DNA of 64,000 nt from Crocodylus rhombifer (lineage: Eukaryota > Chordata > Crocodylia > Crocodylidae), in NCBI GenBank assembly GCA_038503035.1, contig JAVSML010038941.1, forward strand, positions 1-64,000, in the 5' to 3' direction. A program made the position numbers and the translations under genes. The notes beneath the pieces were generated by a model. That model ran no database searches and was not told the DNA's origin. It saw nothing but the letters and a program-made list of their open reading frames with translations. Shown here one piece after another: positions 11,766 to 23,108 of the stretch (the stretch's first letter is position 1; every line of letters starts with the position of its first letter).

Positions 11766-12059
11766 TATTATAAAGACAGAACAAACTTATGTTTCTAAAG
11801 ACAACATTCAGCAAATGACACTTCCCTATACATAGTCATTATGATATGGTTAACACAACACAGTATAAAAAAAAGATAAAAGAGTACATTTGCATAAATA
11901 TCTTGACTTTAAACACCTAGCTTTTTAACAGTGTTATCATCATACATAGTTGTCATAATTAGCAGCAAACTATCTATCCTATAAATCAGAATGACAAACA
12001 GTTAAGTTGTGTTAGCATTTCGAAAAATATGTTAATAACTAAAGTTTTTCCTTATGACT

Positions 12060-13640
12060 TCTCACCAGAATGAATAGCATAAACTAAAACAGGCTTTTTC
12101 ACTCTTTTACATTAGCCTTTGTAGGGATTGTTACATATGTATTTCCAAGCACTGACCAGTTTCTTTCAGAAACTGAAGATAGAAGATTCTGAAATAGATG
12201 TGGAGTCAGATGTTGTACTGTAAAAAAGTCAGAGGTTGTACTGTAAAAAAGTCCTTGCCAACAAGTTACAGAAACACAAGAGTTGGCAGATTTCCAAACT
12301 GAACTCCTGAACCAATTACCAGAAGGTGTGGAATTAAGCAACATTTGAAAGTACTTTTCCAACATCTAGCCCTAAATGTGGGGTTTGTTTAGTAATCCAG
12401 TCAAATGCTGTAACAATCCTATCCATTACTAACAATACCACCTTTGAACCCTGGATTCACTAAATCTGAATTAGCATGTTGGCTGGCTGCAGAATTCTTC
12501 CCATCTATGAATAAAGTCAGTCTTACTTCTTCCTGATTTTTGAGTGGAGATGCTCTTTGATTCTCAAAAAGTTGACTGCCTTGGTCATAAATTGAGGAAT
12601 GTCTGACATCAGTGTTGTGTCCGATTCCAATGTAGTAAGACTCTCAGAAGCAACATTTTGTAGAACTTTATGAGAGTTCTGCAGATGAACCCAGAAAACA
12701 TTTCTCGTCAAAAAGTGTCATTCACTTTTAATTATATTAACATCTTCATTTATCACCGTTTCTCGATGACCTGCTTTCTTTTTCTAAATGCATTTTAAAG
12801 TGACATCACATTTCCCAGTCTTACTTTTCTAGAAAGTTTCCGCTTAACTTTTCTATCCTTCCTAGGTTTTTCTTCTTAAAGACCGCAGCTACAACAGATG
12901 TAGTTTTTGCATGTTTTATAAACTTATTTTGAGCTTTTATAGGACTTTCCCAGCATGCCCAACTTCAGGGAATCATTAAGAGTCAGGTTTAGGCCTTCAG
13001 AGACATGCTTTAGTGTAGTAAAACGTAGACATTTTCCATTATGATGTCCCATCCTGCTTTCATTTTACTGTCAGTCACTGAAGCAAATACTTCCCCATTT
13101 TCCAATCTTCTCTAGTACTTCTATATTTCACTACTCATTTGCCCTGAAGTTTCTCCTGATTCAATGTTCTTGTAAAAAACTGGTTGAGGTGTTTTATCAT
13201 AAAGTTTATGAACCCTTGGCTTTGTACAGTTGTCCACCCATCTTTAAATACTGCCAGACGAAGCAATTCATTTAAACTTTTCTTGGACAATTTGCATTGT
13301 GTGTTCAATATTATGACTGCAGACGAATCTTGCTGAAAGAGCATTTGCTGGGTAATTCATAGGATAATCTTAATTTAAATGGTTGCTTTCATTGTTCTTG
13401 CAGGAGGTTGGTCAGTTTTTTGCATCAACATTCAGGTATCATCTTGTCTATAAAGCTTGGAATCATTAAATATAGGAGACTGTACATAGAAGCCTGTTTA
13501 AATATACGAGCCTGTTTTCTTGACAACTAAATAGTTGAACACATTCAATCCAGAACAGGAACTGCATCAGTTCCACAGTATTGCATCTTTATTAACCCAT
13601 TCTTAGTCAGTTTCCTTGAAGAGTGGCAGTTAGCATGAAC
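12060..13640 (-). pseudogene. Unidentified coding-like relic on the minus strand
   Basis: Several successive minus-strand open stretches lie in order through 1.5 kb: the 13344-13135 frame with LSKKSLNELLRLAVFKDGW, then fragments with KYRSTREDW and AVFKKKNLGRIEKL, the 12711-12523 frame, and the 12365-12099 frame ending in TIPTKANVKE. They are separated by stops and frame changes, and no intron-like breaks are evident, as in a decayed retrocopy or a relic of a mobile-element protein. I do not recognise the protein. An 18-base unit containing TTGTACTGTAAAAAAGTC is tandemly duplicated at about 12213-12252. Confidence 0.3.
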
Positions 13641-14100
13641 ATGCCTCCTCCTCCTTCAGTACTCATATGTCTGTGACCTCATGAAGACGCTACCTCTGCA
13701 TGAATAACATTTAAACAGCTACTCAGCCCTTTCTATGGTTCCCCCATCATCCCGTTCTTGAACTGAAGAGGACCGCAAATGAAAAAATGCCATCTGGGCA
13801 CCAGCAAGCAGTCCCATCCCTACTCCCCAAAATGTTGTTAGTACAACTGAGAGAACCGTAATAGGTGACAGAAGAGCAAGTACCTGGCTTTGATTTAGAA
13901 ATCATGTTAGGGGTGGCGGGGAGCAATGAGAGGAGCACTGACAGGTAGTCGAGTTCCTGGGCCACACTGCAGTGACTGCTGCAGGAACTAAACATGTAGC
14001 AAGAGGCAGTGAATGGACTGTGTGATGTGCCCCCTTCAAAAAACTCCCAATACTTCCCCAACAGCACTATTTTCCCCGATGATGACACCCCTCCCATTTT
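13641..14100. other. TLK1 intron, nothing assigned
   Basis: Moderately GC-rich sequence preceding a CR1 tail. No exon or element ends were recognised. Confidence 0.4.
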
Positions 14101-14625
14101 TTTCATAGATTTCACAGACATTAGTGGCTGGAAGGTACCTCATGAGATCATTGAGTCCAGCCCCCACACCATAAGCAGGAAGTCAGCTGGGATCAAGTGA
14201 CCCTAGCAAGAAACATATCCACCTGTTTTTTTGAGAGTCCAGAGTAGGGGAGTTTGTTCCAGACCCTGGACACTTGCACCATAAAGAATTTTTTTCTTAT
14301 GCCCTTGTTATCCCTTGGGGAGCTCTGGTGAACAGCTATTCTCCCAGGTCCTGGTGCACCCCTCTTATGCAACTGTAGGCTGCCATCAAGTGCCTCCTGA
14401 GCCTTCTCTTCTCCAGACTGAACAGTCTCAAGTCCCTCAGCCTTTCCTTGTACAGCCCACCCTCCAAGCCTTTGAACATACGAGTGGCTCTCCTCTGGAC
14501 TCTCTCAAGCTTCTCCACATCCTTCCTGAAGTTGGGGGGGGAGGGAGGGGGCGGCTTAATACTGGACGCAGTACTCCAGCTGAGGTCTCACCAGGGCCAC
14601 GTAACGTGGGAGGACCAGTGTAAAC
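14101..14625 (-). mobile_element. CR1 LINE 3' end, antisense
   Basis: Read on the minus strand it carries [30 protein letters not shown] followed by LFSLEKRRLRRHLMAAY, the conserved CR1 C-terminal sequence after the reverse transcriptase. It then has a 3' UTR ending in TCCAGCCACTAATGTCTGTG and an ATCTATGAAA tail at the low-coordinate end. It is a truncated copy with a few stops. Many short plus-strand frames here are its shadow. Confidence 0.88.
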
Positions 14626-14734
14626 AATCCCTAAAATTTCATCATGAAACAAATTTGTGCAAATGGCGTTTTTGTACTTTTCACTACAGTATATCCATGC
14701 CATGACCTCTCCACAGTTCCCTCTCGGATATCTA

Positions 14735-15000
14735 CCTAACTATATACCTATATACTACTGAGGTATGCCTAATGGGCCTGTAGTTGCTCAGATCACTTCC
14801 TTAAATGAAATACCTATCTTTGCTCTGCTCCACTTATAAAGTACCATCCCAATTTGATAAAATATATTTGCTACCAAACCTGTGATTGTGAACAACAGTT
14901 CTTTCAGGAGTCTGAAGTGGAGATTATCTGGTTCTTCTAGTGCCACTGGTATAAAAGGTTTTTGTGGGATTTTTGCTATTATGTTGTTCACGCTACAAAA
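14735..15000 (-). mobile_element. CR1-group reverse-transcriptase finger fragment
   Basis: Minus-strand translation gives EEPDNLHFRLLKELLFTITG, then VLYKWSRAKIGISFKEVI, and after a frame break SNYRPIRHTSVV. This corresponds to the GPDNLHPRLLKEL, WRRAKVTPIFKKG and NYRPISLTSV motifs of LINE reverse transcriptases. It lies upstream, in the same orientation, of the CR1 3' end at 14101-14625. It could be the same insertion with an internal deletion, or a separate older CR1/L2-group copy. Confidence 0.6.
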
Positions 15001-15260
15001 TTTCTAAATTTTTCACTTTTGCTACCACTGATCAATCCTATGCCTGACAAAAATGCCGGGAGTACTAGAAGAACAACAGTGGGAGACTTTCCCAAATTAT
15101 TTTTTCATCAACATGGGCTTTGCAAAACAACTACAAGTTAAGACAATGAGAGAGGAATAATTTAAGAAAGAGAGGGATTTTTAGTCAGGCTGTTTAAGGC
15201 ACTGGCTTTTTTATGCTAGTATTATTGGCAGGCGAAGTCTATCTGAATTATTCGCTATAT

Positions 15261-15618
15261 GCAGGAGCTTCAAACTCAGCTGGGGGACCTCAAACTGAAT
15301 CCAGACTGCAGGGCTCCTTGCTAGCTGAATTCAGCCTAGGGTAGGAGGCAGCTGCTGCTACCACTGTGGCAGGTCCAGCAGGAGTGAAGGGTCTGACTGC
15401 GGTGACAGGTCTGGAGGCAGTGACTCTGGTGGAGGGGCCTGGGACAATGATGGCAAGCCAAGCTCACTACCAGTGGCCATGGCCAGTGGGGCCAAGGGGC
15501 CCTGAATTCTGTGGCAGGCCACGCCCCTAACTTCCAGAAGCCGCCCAACAGACTAACTGGCCAGGAAGAACATCTCTGTAAGCTAGATCTAGCCGAAGGG
15601 TCATATTTCACATCCCTA
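15261..15618. mobile_element. Short non-autonomous hAT-like element
   Basis: It starts GCAGGAGCTTCAAACTCAGC and ends GGGTCATATTTCACATCCCTA, imperfect terminal inverted repeats of the CAGGGGTGTCAAACTC type common in vertebrate hAT elements. The flanks are CGCTATAT (15253-15260) and CTCTATAT (15619-15626), an 8-bp duplication with one mismatch. The interior is GC-rich and has no transposase. Confidence 0.7.
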
Positions 15619-15626
15619 CTCTATAT

Positions 15627-17385
15627 CACTGAAAGACTGTGATAGACAAAAAGCTAGGGCAGAAATTAGTATTTACAACAGATACTAAATTTTTCCTGGA
15701 ATAACTTCAGTGTAAAAAGAGAATTTTTAAAAACAGATTGCTTTAAAATGCAAGCCACTTACTTCCTTACCCATCCTATTCCAGGTTTCAGGTTTTTTAA
15801 CTACTGACAACATTAACATGGCAAAGTAGTACAAGAAATGCAGCTCTCCATGTTAATACCATCACTACCTCCTGCAAAGAAAACTTAAAAACTTAAATTT
15901 GGATGTTGTTAAGCTGTTACTGGGGGGGGGTGTTTCGTGTTCAGAAACCAGTTCCAGAGACTCAAGGTGTCATAACTGTATCCAATCAATATGGTTTCAA
16001 GTACATTAGAAGCATTTTAACATAAACATTCTCAAATTATTGATCTCTCCATTCCAAAATACAAACTACTCTTGTTTATCTATGGCAGGTCAAATTTCCA
16101 TTTGAAGGAATTTTCTATCTTTAATTGCTCTTCTCTCCTTGCCTCTCCACAAAGACTCCAATATTGAAGGGCACCATCCTCCTCTTGTGGTCATTTACTG
16201 GTACAAGTAATATTTGTCGAACACTTCTTCTTCTTCTCGTCTTTAATTTGTTTATTTATTTTAAAGGCTTTCAGTTAGCCCTACTTTCCTTTAATCAATT
16301 GACATTCTATTCCTTCATGTACCAGAATAGGTTTCCTGATTGTCTCTGGACTGCAACTCTACGGGGTTCAACTTCTACACTGGTCAGTTAAGTCTGGTAG
16401 CCTTGTAAGTATGCTTGGTGAGGAAATCAGCAGCTAGCAGCAGCACTGCCACAGTATGTTAACAAAAAAACCCTTGATAATCAGGACTAATTCTGTGTAG
16501 TTTGAACTGAACTGCCTTGATAACAAGTCTATCCAGTACATGGTAAAATATCGAAGTATCAAATCAGAGACAACAAAAAAACTGCAAAAACACTCCACAC
16601 CTCCCCCCAACATATGCACATAAGTTAACTCCGCAAATAACCAAGACAAGAAAATGAAGTTTACAGATTCTGGCTTATGCACTTGCAGTTACTGAAATTA
16701 AAACAGAAACCCTAAATGCTAATTCAGTCCTCTTTTTCCCTTAGCCCTCCCTTTCTTCCTAGCACTGGATGTTTACCCAGAGAGACCTCAAAGCAAGAGA
16801 CAGTAGTTCAGTGAACCCTCCTTTGGGTCCAAAAGGGTATTAATAAATTATGCCAATTATAATGGTGTCCTGGGAGACAAATATATGCTTGCTGAGTTGG
16901 AAGAGGAATGAGACCAAAGCTTCCAGAAAGGCCAAAGACATACAGTGTAATAATGAATTTTGGTGGGATTCACATATGTAATCTAGAATACAAGTAATCT
17001 ATTTAAATCTACTGATTCCCCAAATCCTCTAATCCTCTTCCAAAGAAGGTTTATTTGTGTGGGAGGGGGAGAATGTCATTTCAGATGATTATGAATATTC
17101 TTCTGCAGAGTAAGCAATTGAACTTTAAAAACAATTTTTTCTCCCTATCTCCTGAAAGAAAAACTACCTACAGAGACACTCTAAATGAAAACTGATAGCA
17201 TTCTGAACAAATAGGTAGAATGAAATCCCTGTAAGAACTAAATGCAACCCTGGACATTTCTCAGATGAAATTACCAGTCCAGACTGAAAATCTACTTGCC
17301 AGGTCTTGTATTAATGCATCTGTCATTTGACTAAATGAATGCAATATCCATCTCATTTGATACTATTCAGAAGATTTGGGTTTAC
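15627..17385. other. TLK1 intron, no feature seen
   Basis: AT-rich sequence leading up to the TLK1 exon at 17386. No transposon ends and no other exon were recognised. Confidence 0.55.
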
Positions 17386-17461
17386 CTTGACTGCTTTCAC
17401 TCTGATTCTCTGCCTTTCTCTTTCTTCCTCTGGAAGGTTCTGACTGTTTCTTCTCCGGAGT
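17386..17461 (-). CDS. TLK1: TLK1 exon, 76 bp, basic nuclear-localisation-like segment
   Basis: The minus strand reads TPEKKQSEPSRGRKRKAENQ then SESSQ plus one base of the next glycine codon. It starts after tttttgtag and ends at CAAG|gtaaac. The RGRKRK cluster is the basic motif expected for a nuclear localisation signal in TLK proteins; the family is nuclear. Phase is 0 at the start and 1 at the end, matching the exons at 29890-29961 and 7401-7447. No stops. Small substitutions relative to the mammalian sequence as I recall it fit an orthologue in another vertebrate class. Confidence 0.96.
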
Positions 17462-18263
17462 CTACAAAAAACAAAATAAGTCTTTAAAAGCAAAAAAATG
17501 ACATACAGCAGTAGTTATTTATATTTTTGTGTACAGTAAATAGAAATCCTTGTTCATAAATTAACTTCACAATTCAGTAGGGATTTCATTTTAGATTTTA
17601 ACTGGAAAAAGCAACAATATGATCTTTGGTCAATCAGATATTGATGATCTGAAAGAAGAGTTTTATTTTACTTCCTTAAAATGCCTGTAAAATGCCTGTA
17701 AAATACCCCAAAAACAACTTTATATACCAACAGAAAGGTATCTTTTTCATCTAATCAGCATCCCCCTTGTCCATTTGAATGAGTAATATAAATACTAACC
17801 ACAGTCACAGGGTAACTGGCATGTGTGTCAAGGCCTTTACAGATTGCCCATCATAATGAAACACTAATCCCTGACTAAAGATTCTAGGCATTACTGTAAT
17901 ACAAATACTGAACAATTCAGTATAAGTTGGAATATCAGCATCAGTGAGGAGAAAGAAACGCTGTTTATTTTCATATCTACACCAGCAGTCCAAGAATGTA
18001 GATGTTACACAGTTTATACCTTGACTATAGCTCATAAAGTTAACTACTCCAATTTTGACTACCTACCACTTGCAATGGATTTCCTTGTCATGAATCTCCC
18101 ATTAAGAATCAGAGAAAACATTATAAACAGGTTAGAAGTAAACACCCTGGAATAGACTAGGTAAAGCATTAAAGTTTTAAATGTGAACCATGAGCCCAAA
18201 AGTTAGAGTGCATATAGCATAATTAAGAAAGGGGGACTCATCTTCAAATGTGAGAGTGACATA
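17462..18263. other. TLK1 intron, no feature seen
   Basis: AT-rich intron. The only local oddity is a short tandem repeat of AAAATGCCTGT near 17680-17705. Confidence 0.55.
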
Positions 18264-18500
18264 GCTGTGATGGTCCGGAAATTGTGTGAGCAGGGAGCAA
18301 GGACTTTTGTTGGTGCTATCTTTTATTGGACCAACTATGTAGTTGGTATAAAGTTACACAAGCTTCTGAAATGCAAGGCAGGTCCTGCTGAAGCTGACCC
18401 GATGAAGAATGCCTTGCTTTCAAAACCTTGCCTAATTTTATCCCAGCCAAGCAGTTCGTCCATTAAAAGATACAGCCCACAAAAAATCCTTGTAAGTTAT
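18264..18500. mobile_element. Two Penelope-like 3' tails in inverted orientation
   Basis: On the minus strand, about 18390 down to 18295, the sequence reads AGAAGCTTGTGTAACTTTAT, then CCAACTACATAGTTGGTCCAATAAAAGATA. On the plus strand, 18395-18500, it reads GATGAAGAATGCCTTGC…CCTTGCC…AGCAGTTCGTCCATTAAAAGATA. Both resemble the tail of the Penelope-like element at 57735-59585 (AGCTTGCAAAG…CAACTATTTCAGTTGGTCTAATAAAA). The two tails point away from each other and nearly touch. No protein part is nearby. Confidence 0.65.
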
Positions 18501-18589
18501 ATTTGCTTTCCCTCAGTCCCAGGATTTGCACCATGCTAATCCCACAACACAAAACTGTATCAGCTGTCTGACTCCAGGAGTGGTGGCAG

Positions 18590-20040
18590 ACTTATTCCCC
18601 CTTCCTTCCCAGAACCCCAGCTGGGGTCTGCTTAAGTGGCAGGAGGTGTGGCCAGCCCCAGTGGCAGCCAGAAGCAAATGAGGGGGAGGGAAGGAGATTT
18701 AATCCCCCCCCCCCCCTCCCCTTTCAAGGCCACACCTACCCTTGCAGCTCCAGCAGCAGGGGCGGAGGCATGGCCAGATGCCAGCCAGCATGGCAGAAGG
18801 GGCAGGGAGGAGGTTTATTCCCCCCTCCAAACCTTCTCTCACTGGGGGACTGTAGCTGGGGTCTGACAGCTCCAGCCGCTGCATCTGCTGCTTGCACCCG
18901 GCCAGGCAGACCCCAGCTGGGGTTCCCTGGGGGAAAGGGGAGGGAAGAGGGAATAAATTCCCTCCCTGCCCGCTTTGCCTCAGGGAGCCATGCTGGCCAG
19001 TGTCTCGCCACACCCCACCACTGCCACTGGAGCAGCAAGCGGGGAGAGAACCTGACGGGGCAGCAGCCTGTGTCATGGGGTCTTGGGGAGCACAGACCTC
19101 TTCCTGGTGGGAGGGCTGTGCTGTAGGTGGAAGTGGGGTGGGCAGAGCTGCTGCATCTTGCACAGGGCGAGTGGCACCAGTGGGGGTTGGAGGGATGGCT
19201 ATAGGAGCCAAGCTGAATTTTGGGGTGGCCATAGCCCCCCAGTCTCCTCTAGTGCTGCTGTCACCACTAGCCCTGTGCAGGCTGTGGCAGCTATGCTCTG
19301 CCCAGTCTCACCTGCAGCCTACCCCCACCCCCAGGAAACCATGACAGGGGCTGCTACCCTCAGGGTCAGGGTCTCTCCCTCATCTCTGCTCCAGTGGCAG
19401 GGGCGGGAGTGTAGCCAGACACCAGCCAGTATGGCTCCCTGAGGCGAAAGAGGCAGGGAGGGGGCTTATTCCCCCCTCCCTCCCCTCTCCCCCCAGGGAA
19501 CCCCAGCCAGGGTTTGCCCGGCTGGGTGCAAGTGGCGGGGGCTAGGGCTGGCAGACCCTGGCTGCAGTTCCCAAGCAGGACCAGACGGAGGGGGGAATAA
19601 ACACCTTCCTGTCCCCTTTGCCACGGGGGCTGGCATCTGGCCATCCCCCAAACGCTGCCACCAGAGCAGCAGGGGGTGGGGGCTTATGGGCTGCTGTGCC
19701 CCAGCCAGGCAGACTCAGCCGGGGTTCATTTCAGTGGGGCTGGAGGACCAAGGGCGGAATGAAATCCCCCTCCCTCCCCCTGTTAGCTTCAGGCTCCTGA
19801 CAGGGTTGGCCACACACCCCTGGCACTTGAGCGGCAAGGGCAGGGAATGCCTGATGGGCTGCTCCACCCTGGCCAGGAAGACCCTGGCTGGGGGGTCCCA
19901 CAGGGAAAGGGGAATAAGTACCCTCCTTGCCTCCTTCACCTTAGGGAGCTATGCCAGGTCAGGATCTGGCCATGCTCCTGAGCCCCCCCCCCCCCCCCCA
20001 CAAGCCTGACACATCTGCTTCCTCCTCCCCCTCCAGGCAC
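18590..20040. repeat. GC-rich block of inverted and direct repeat units
   Basis: This 1.4-kb block is sharply GC-richer than its surroundings. It is built from units containing a GGGAATAAA-type motif next to CCCAGCTGGGGTTCCCTGGG and ATGGCCAGATGCCAGCC. One unit lies at about 18755-19042, an inverted copy at about 19395-19672, and another plus-orientation copy at about 19730-19985. A 17-base C run sits near 19982-20000. The open frames reported here on both strands are by-products of high GC content. The units resemble interiors of GC-rich non-autonomous DNA transposons, but no terminal duplications were found. Confidence 0.7.
18755..19672. repeat. Large imperfect inverted repeat, arms about 280 bp
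   Basis: The arm at 18755-19042, read in reverse complement, aligns along its length with 19395-19672. Shared blocks include CTGCTCCAGTGGCAG, ATGGCTCCCTGAGGC, AGGGAACCCCAGC, GGGGGGAATAAAC and CTGGCATCTGGCCAT. The spacer is about 350 bp. Transcribed, the arms could pair into a long hairpin. Confidence 0.75.
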
Positions 20041-21569
20041 AAATCAGTTTTTGAACGTGTGTACTTAGCCACAGAACACATTAAACTAGCTTTGTGTAAC
20101 ACCTATACATCAGATAACAAGCTTTGGGTCCCAAACACTGTGCCAAGTCTGAGCCCAGTGGGCTGAGGCTGCATTCATTCTCTTATACTCATCTACCGAC
20201 TTTGTCACCCAGTGCTTGTTTGAAAATTTTTTTAAAATACAGTACATTTCACTAAAACTCAAATTCAAATTCATGATCTAAAGGATTCTAAATATACTCC
20301 AATTCTATACATACTGTGTACATTTTTTCAACTAAATTTAATTTGAGAAAAACCTTTGGTGCAAATACTAAAATCATGAATTTTTTTCAAAATGGACTAC
20401 TTAAAGCTACAAAACTATTGGAAATTGCCATTTCTTAAGGGCTACAAAGAAGACATATAAAGACTCAATATCTATTTAATTTCCTTATTTATTGCATTTT
20501 TTAAAAACCTTGAATCTATGCAGATATACACAGAAATAACCTCTTAGCACTACCTGCTAAAATTAATCTTTCACTATATTTGGGTAACACAGACCGCTGA
20601 GGGACAGCTCAGCACTCCTGCAATAGTAAGGTACACTGGTTATGGCTCCACAGTTTTGATATAAAAAGTTTGTTTGCAAGCAAAGCACCATGCTTACAAA
20701 TGCCACTTTTAATCATGCTTGTTGACTAATGGAATGTGCAATTTTGTTCAGTATAAACAGTTAACTTTGTGTTAACAGAGCAGATAAACTAAGTTATGGA
20801 CTGCCAAGATTTAGCCAAGCACTGATGAGAAGGTGATTTTTCTTCATAGTCTTCATTATTTTCAATTTTATTTGCAAACTTCAGTCTCTTGACTAATCTC
20901 ATATTCTACCTAAATCTACACATTTTTAAAGTTACATCTGGAACTGTTGCAAGAACCTACATAATAATTTAAAATGCGTCAAAAAAAGTAACGTTGCCAT
21001 TTGCAGAATGACTTTCAATTGTCTTCTCATTTATAAGTCTCTGTAAAAGTAACTTTTCCGTTTAAAAAAAAATAAAGACACCAAAAATTTCTAGTTAAAT
21101 ATTCCATTTTATTTAAACCAGTTTCATTCCTTCAGTTTTTTAGTTTGACCTCGTATACAGTACTAGGATTTTTGTGAGATTCCTGAGATTGTGAGAGAAT
21201 TTTCACTGTCGGTAGATACAATTTCATATAATAATACATTTAATTCAAATAATTACAAATATAGTAATTTTTTCAGAATTCAGCCAGCAAATTGTCCCTT
21301 TCTAATAGAACTGTAATAATTATAAAAAAGTTTGAAAGCCTCTGGATTCATTGAATGTTTTCCTGGTGGTCCTAACTATTTGTCAAAAAAGATTAGTTTT
21401 CTTCAGATATATACTTCAGCAAGAGTTATAAAAATACTGGCATATTAAAATGCCTTAAATTTATGGGCAAAACAAGGATTTTTAAAAAGGTCTTCCAAAG
21501 TCAGATTCCAAAATTATTAACATATAGTATGCTGGATGGAAAAAAAACCACACTCATTTGTATATTTTA
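20041..21569. other. TLK1 intron, no feature seen
   Basis: AT-rich sequence with several A or T runs. No exon or transposon recognised. Confidence 0.55.
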
Positions 21570-21770
21570 TATCAGGAGGCACTACTTCATTGTCAGGGTG
21601 GCTAAGAGCTGGAACCAACTTCCAAGAGAAGTGGTGCTTGCCCCTACACTGACGGTCTTCAAAAGGAGGCTAGACAGCCACCCAGCTGAGGTCATTTGAC
21701 CTCATGCAGGGGGTCAGATTAGATGATCTGCTTAGGTCCCTTCTGACCCTACCAACTATGAACCTACCCT
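21570..21770 (+). mobile_element. CR1 LINE 3' tail, young subfamily
   Basis: It begins in the last coding part of ORF2 (YFIVRVAKSWNQLPREVVLAP, then VFKRRLDSH) and continues through the 3' UTR with GATGATCTGCTTAGGTCCC to a CCAACTATGAAC end. It is strongly 5'-truncated and matches the end of the copies at 27225 and 30757. Confidence 0.9.
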
Positions 21771-23051
21771 GGTTTACCACTACTGTTCTATGTGGTTTCC
21801 CCTTGCTTCTACTTGAATTTTACAGTTTATAACTTTGGTTTCAATATTATCCTTAATAAACTTGTATATTTATAACATCATCATTCTGAAAGGACTCAAT
21901 TTCCTTTACAAAAATTTGGGTAAAGACAGAAAGACAAGTCCAATTTAAATATTTACTTGCAGAATGAGTCATAACTGTACATAGAAAAAAATTAAGGAAT
22001 AAAGAAGGTAAAAAACTCTTGGTTACAATGCCATACTAAAATGAATATGTAGCAAATATATCAGTTTCTTATCAAATTTCAATAAAATATTTAGGCAGGC
22101 AGTTCATGTTGCATTTTTATGATAGTGGTAGATTAAAAAAAACATTTGGCATATGTGCATGTTGGACAGGGAGGGGAAATCAAAATTTTTTCATTTGTGG
22201 CTTAATCATTCTTTCCCTTTGATAAACTTAAATGTCTATGAGATGTTTAATTATTATTTTTGTCACATATATAATGAACGAGTTTATACTTTTCCCATTA
22301 TTTTTCTTCTAAATCTTGCTCTTTCTACAACTCATATTTACAGCCACAGCCTACTATAATATAAAGCAACAGTACCTTCCTCAGAATACATACACATTCC
22401 AATTTGATTAAACCTTCATTTACCTTTAAAATTACATTTATAATGAGGGTTCTACATTATTAGGAACTCCTGCAACTACAGAACTACAAGTAACAAGAGT
22501 CAAACATTTACATAACTAGTCAAACTGGACCAATCAAGATACATATTGAGCCTTCTTTCTTCAAATAATTCTCTATTGACAGAGAATAGGAAATACAAAC
22601 TGTAATTAAAGGATACACTTGTAATTGAAACATGGAGTAGAAATAAATCCACACTAATAGAAATGGTGGAAAATAGAAGTCTACATTAATAGATTCAAAA
22701 TTATTGGAAAACTACCACCAGCATCACTTAAGTTTAACTGAAAACCATATATAGCAAATTTGTACCCAAATCAGGTAGGATTTATCTTAAATGCAGACAG
22801 TCTAGGAAAACGATAAAATTTGCATATTTTTTAAAAAAAAATTTTAAAGCTTGGTTTTCAAGAACAAATATTCAGTCAAATTATACCATTGACTACTTTG
22901 TATTAAATATACAACACTGAACATTTTTAAATGTTTCTTCGAATGTGATATTAATCCTGAAAACATGTCTGCAAAAATAGAATTCAACCAAAATCAACTG
23001 CTTTTTACCCAGACAGCCTATATTTGCAAGGCATCTCAATTATAAGTCTAT
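21771..23051. other. TLK1 intron, no feature seen
   Basis: Very AT-rich unique sequence; nothing recognised on either strand. Confidence 0.55.
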
Positions 23052-23108
23052 CAAAAACAAACAAAAAACAAACAAACAAACAAACACACACACACACACA
23101 CACACACA
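23052..23108 (+). repeat. (CAAA)n followed by (CA)n microsatellite
   Basis: Several AAAC/CAAA units run directly into about 12 CA units. Confidence 0.95.

Noticed and set aside
12523..13344. Resemblance of WTTVQSQGF to a calponin-like region of ASPM
   Set aside because: The similarity is a few residues only and neighbouring stretches do not continue it, so I did not name the gene.
18699..19344. Long overlapping open frames on both strands (up to 177 codons)
   Set aside because: They lie in a GC-rich inverted-repeat block, are open in several frames at once and contain only low-complexity Pro/Ala/Gly readings.
23052..23108. Regular repeats as a CRISPR array
   Set aside because: They are simple CAAA and CA microsatellites in a vertebrate intron; no spacer-repeat structure.
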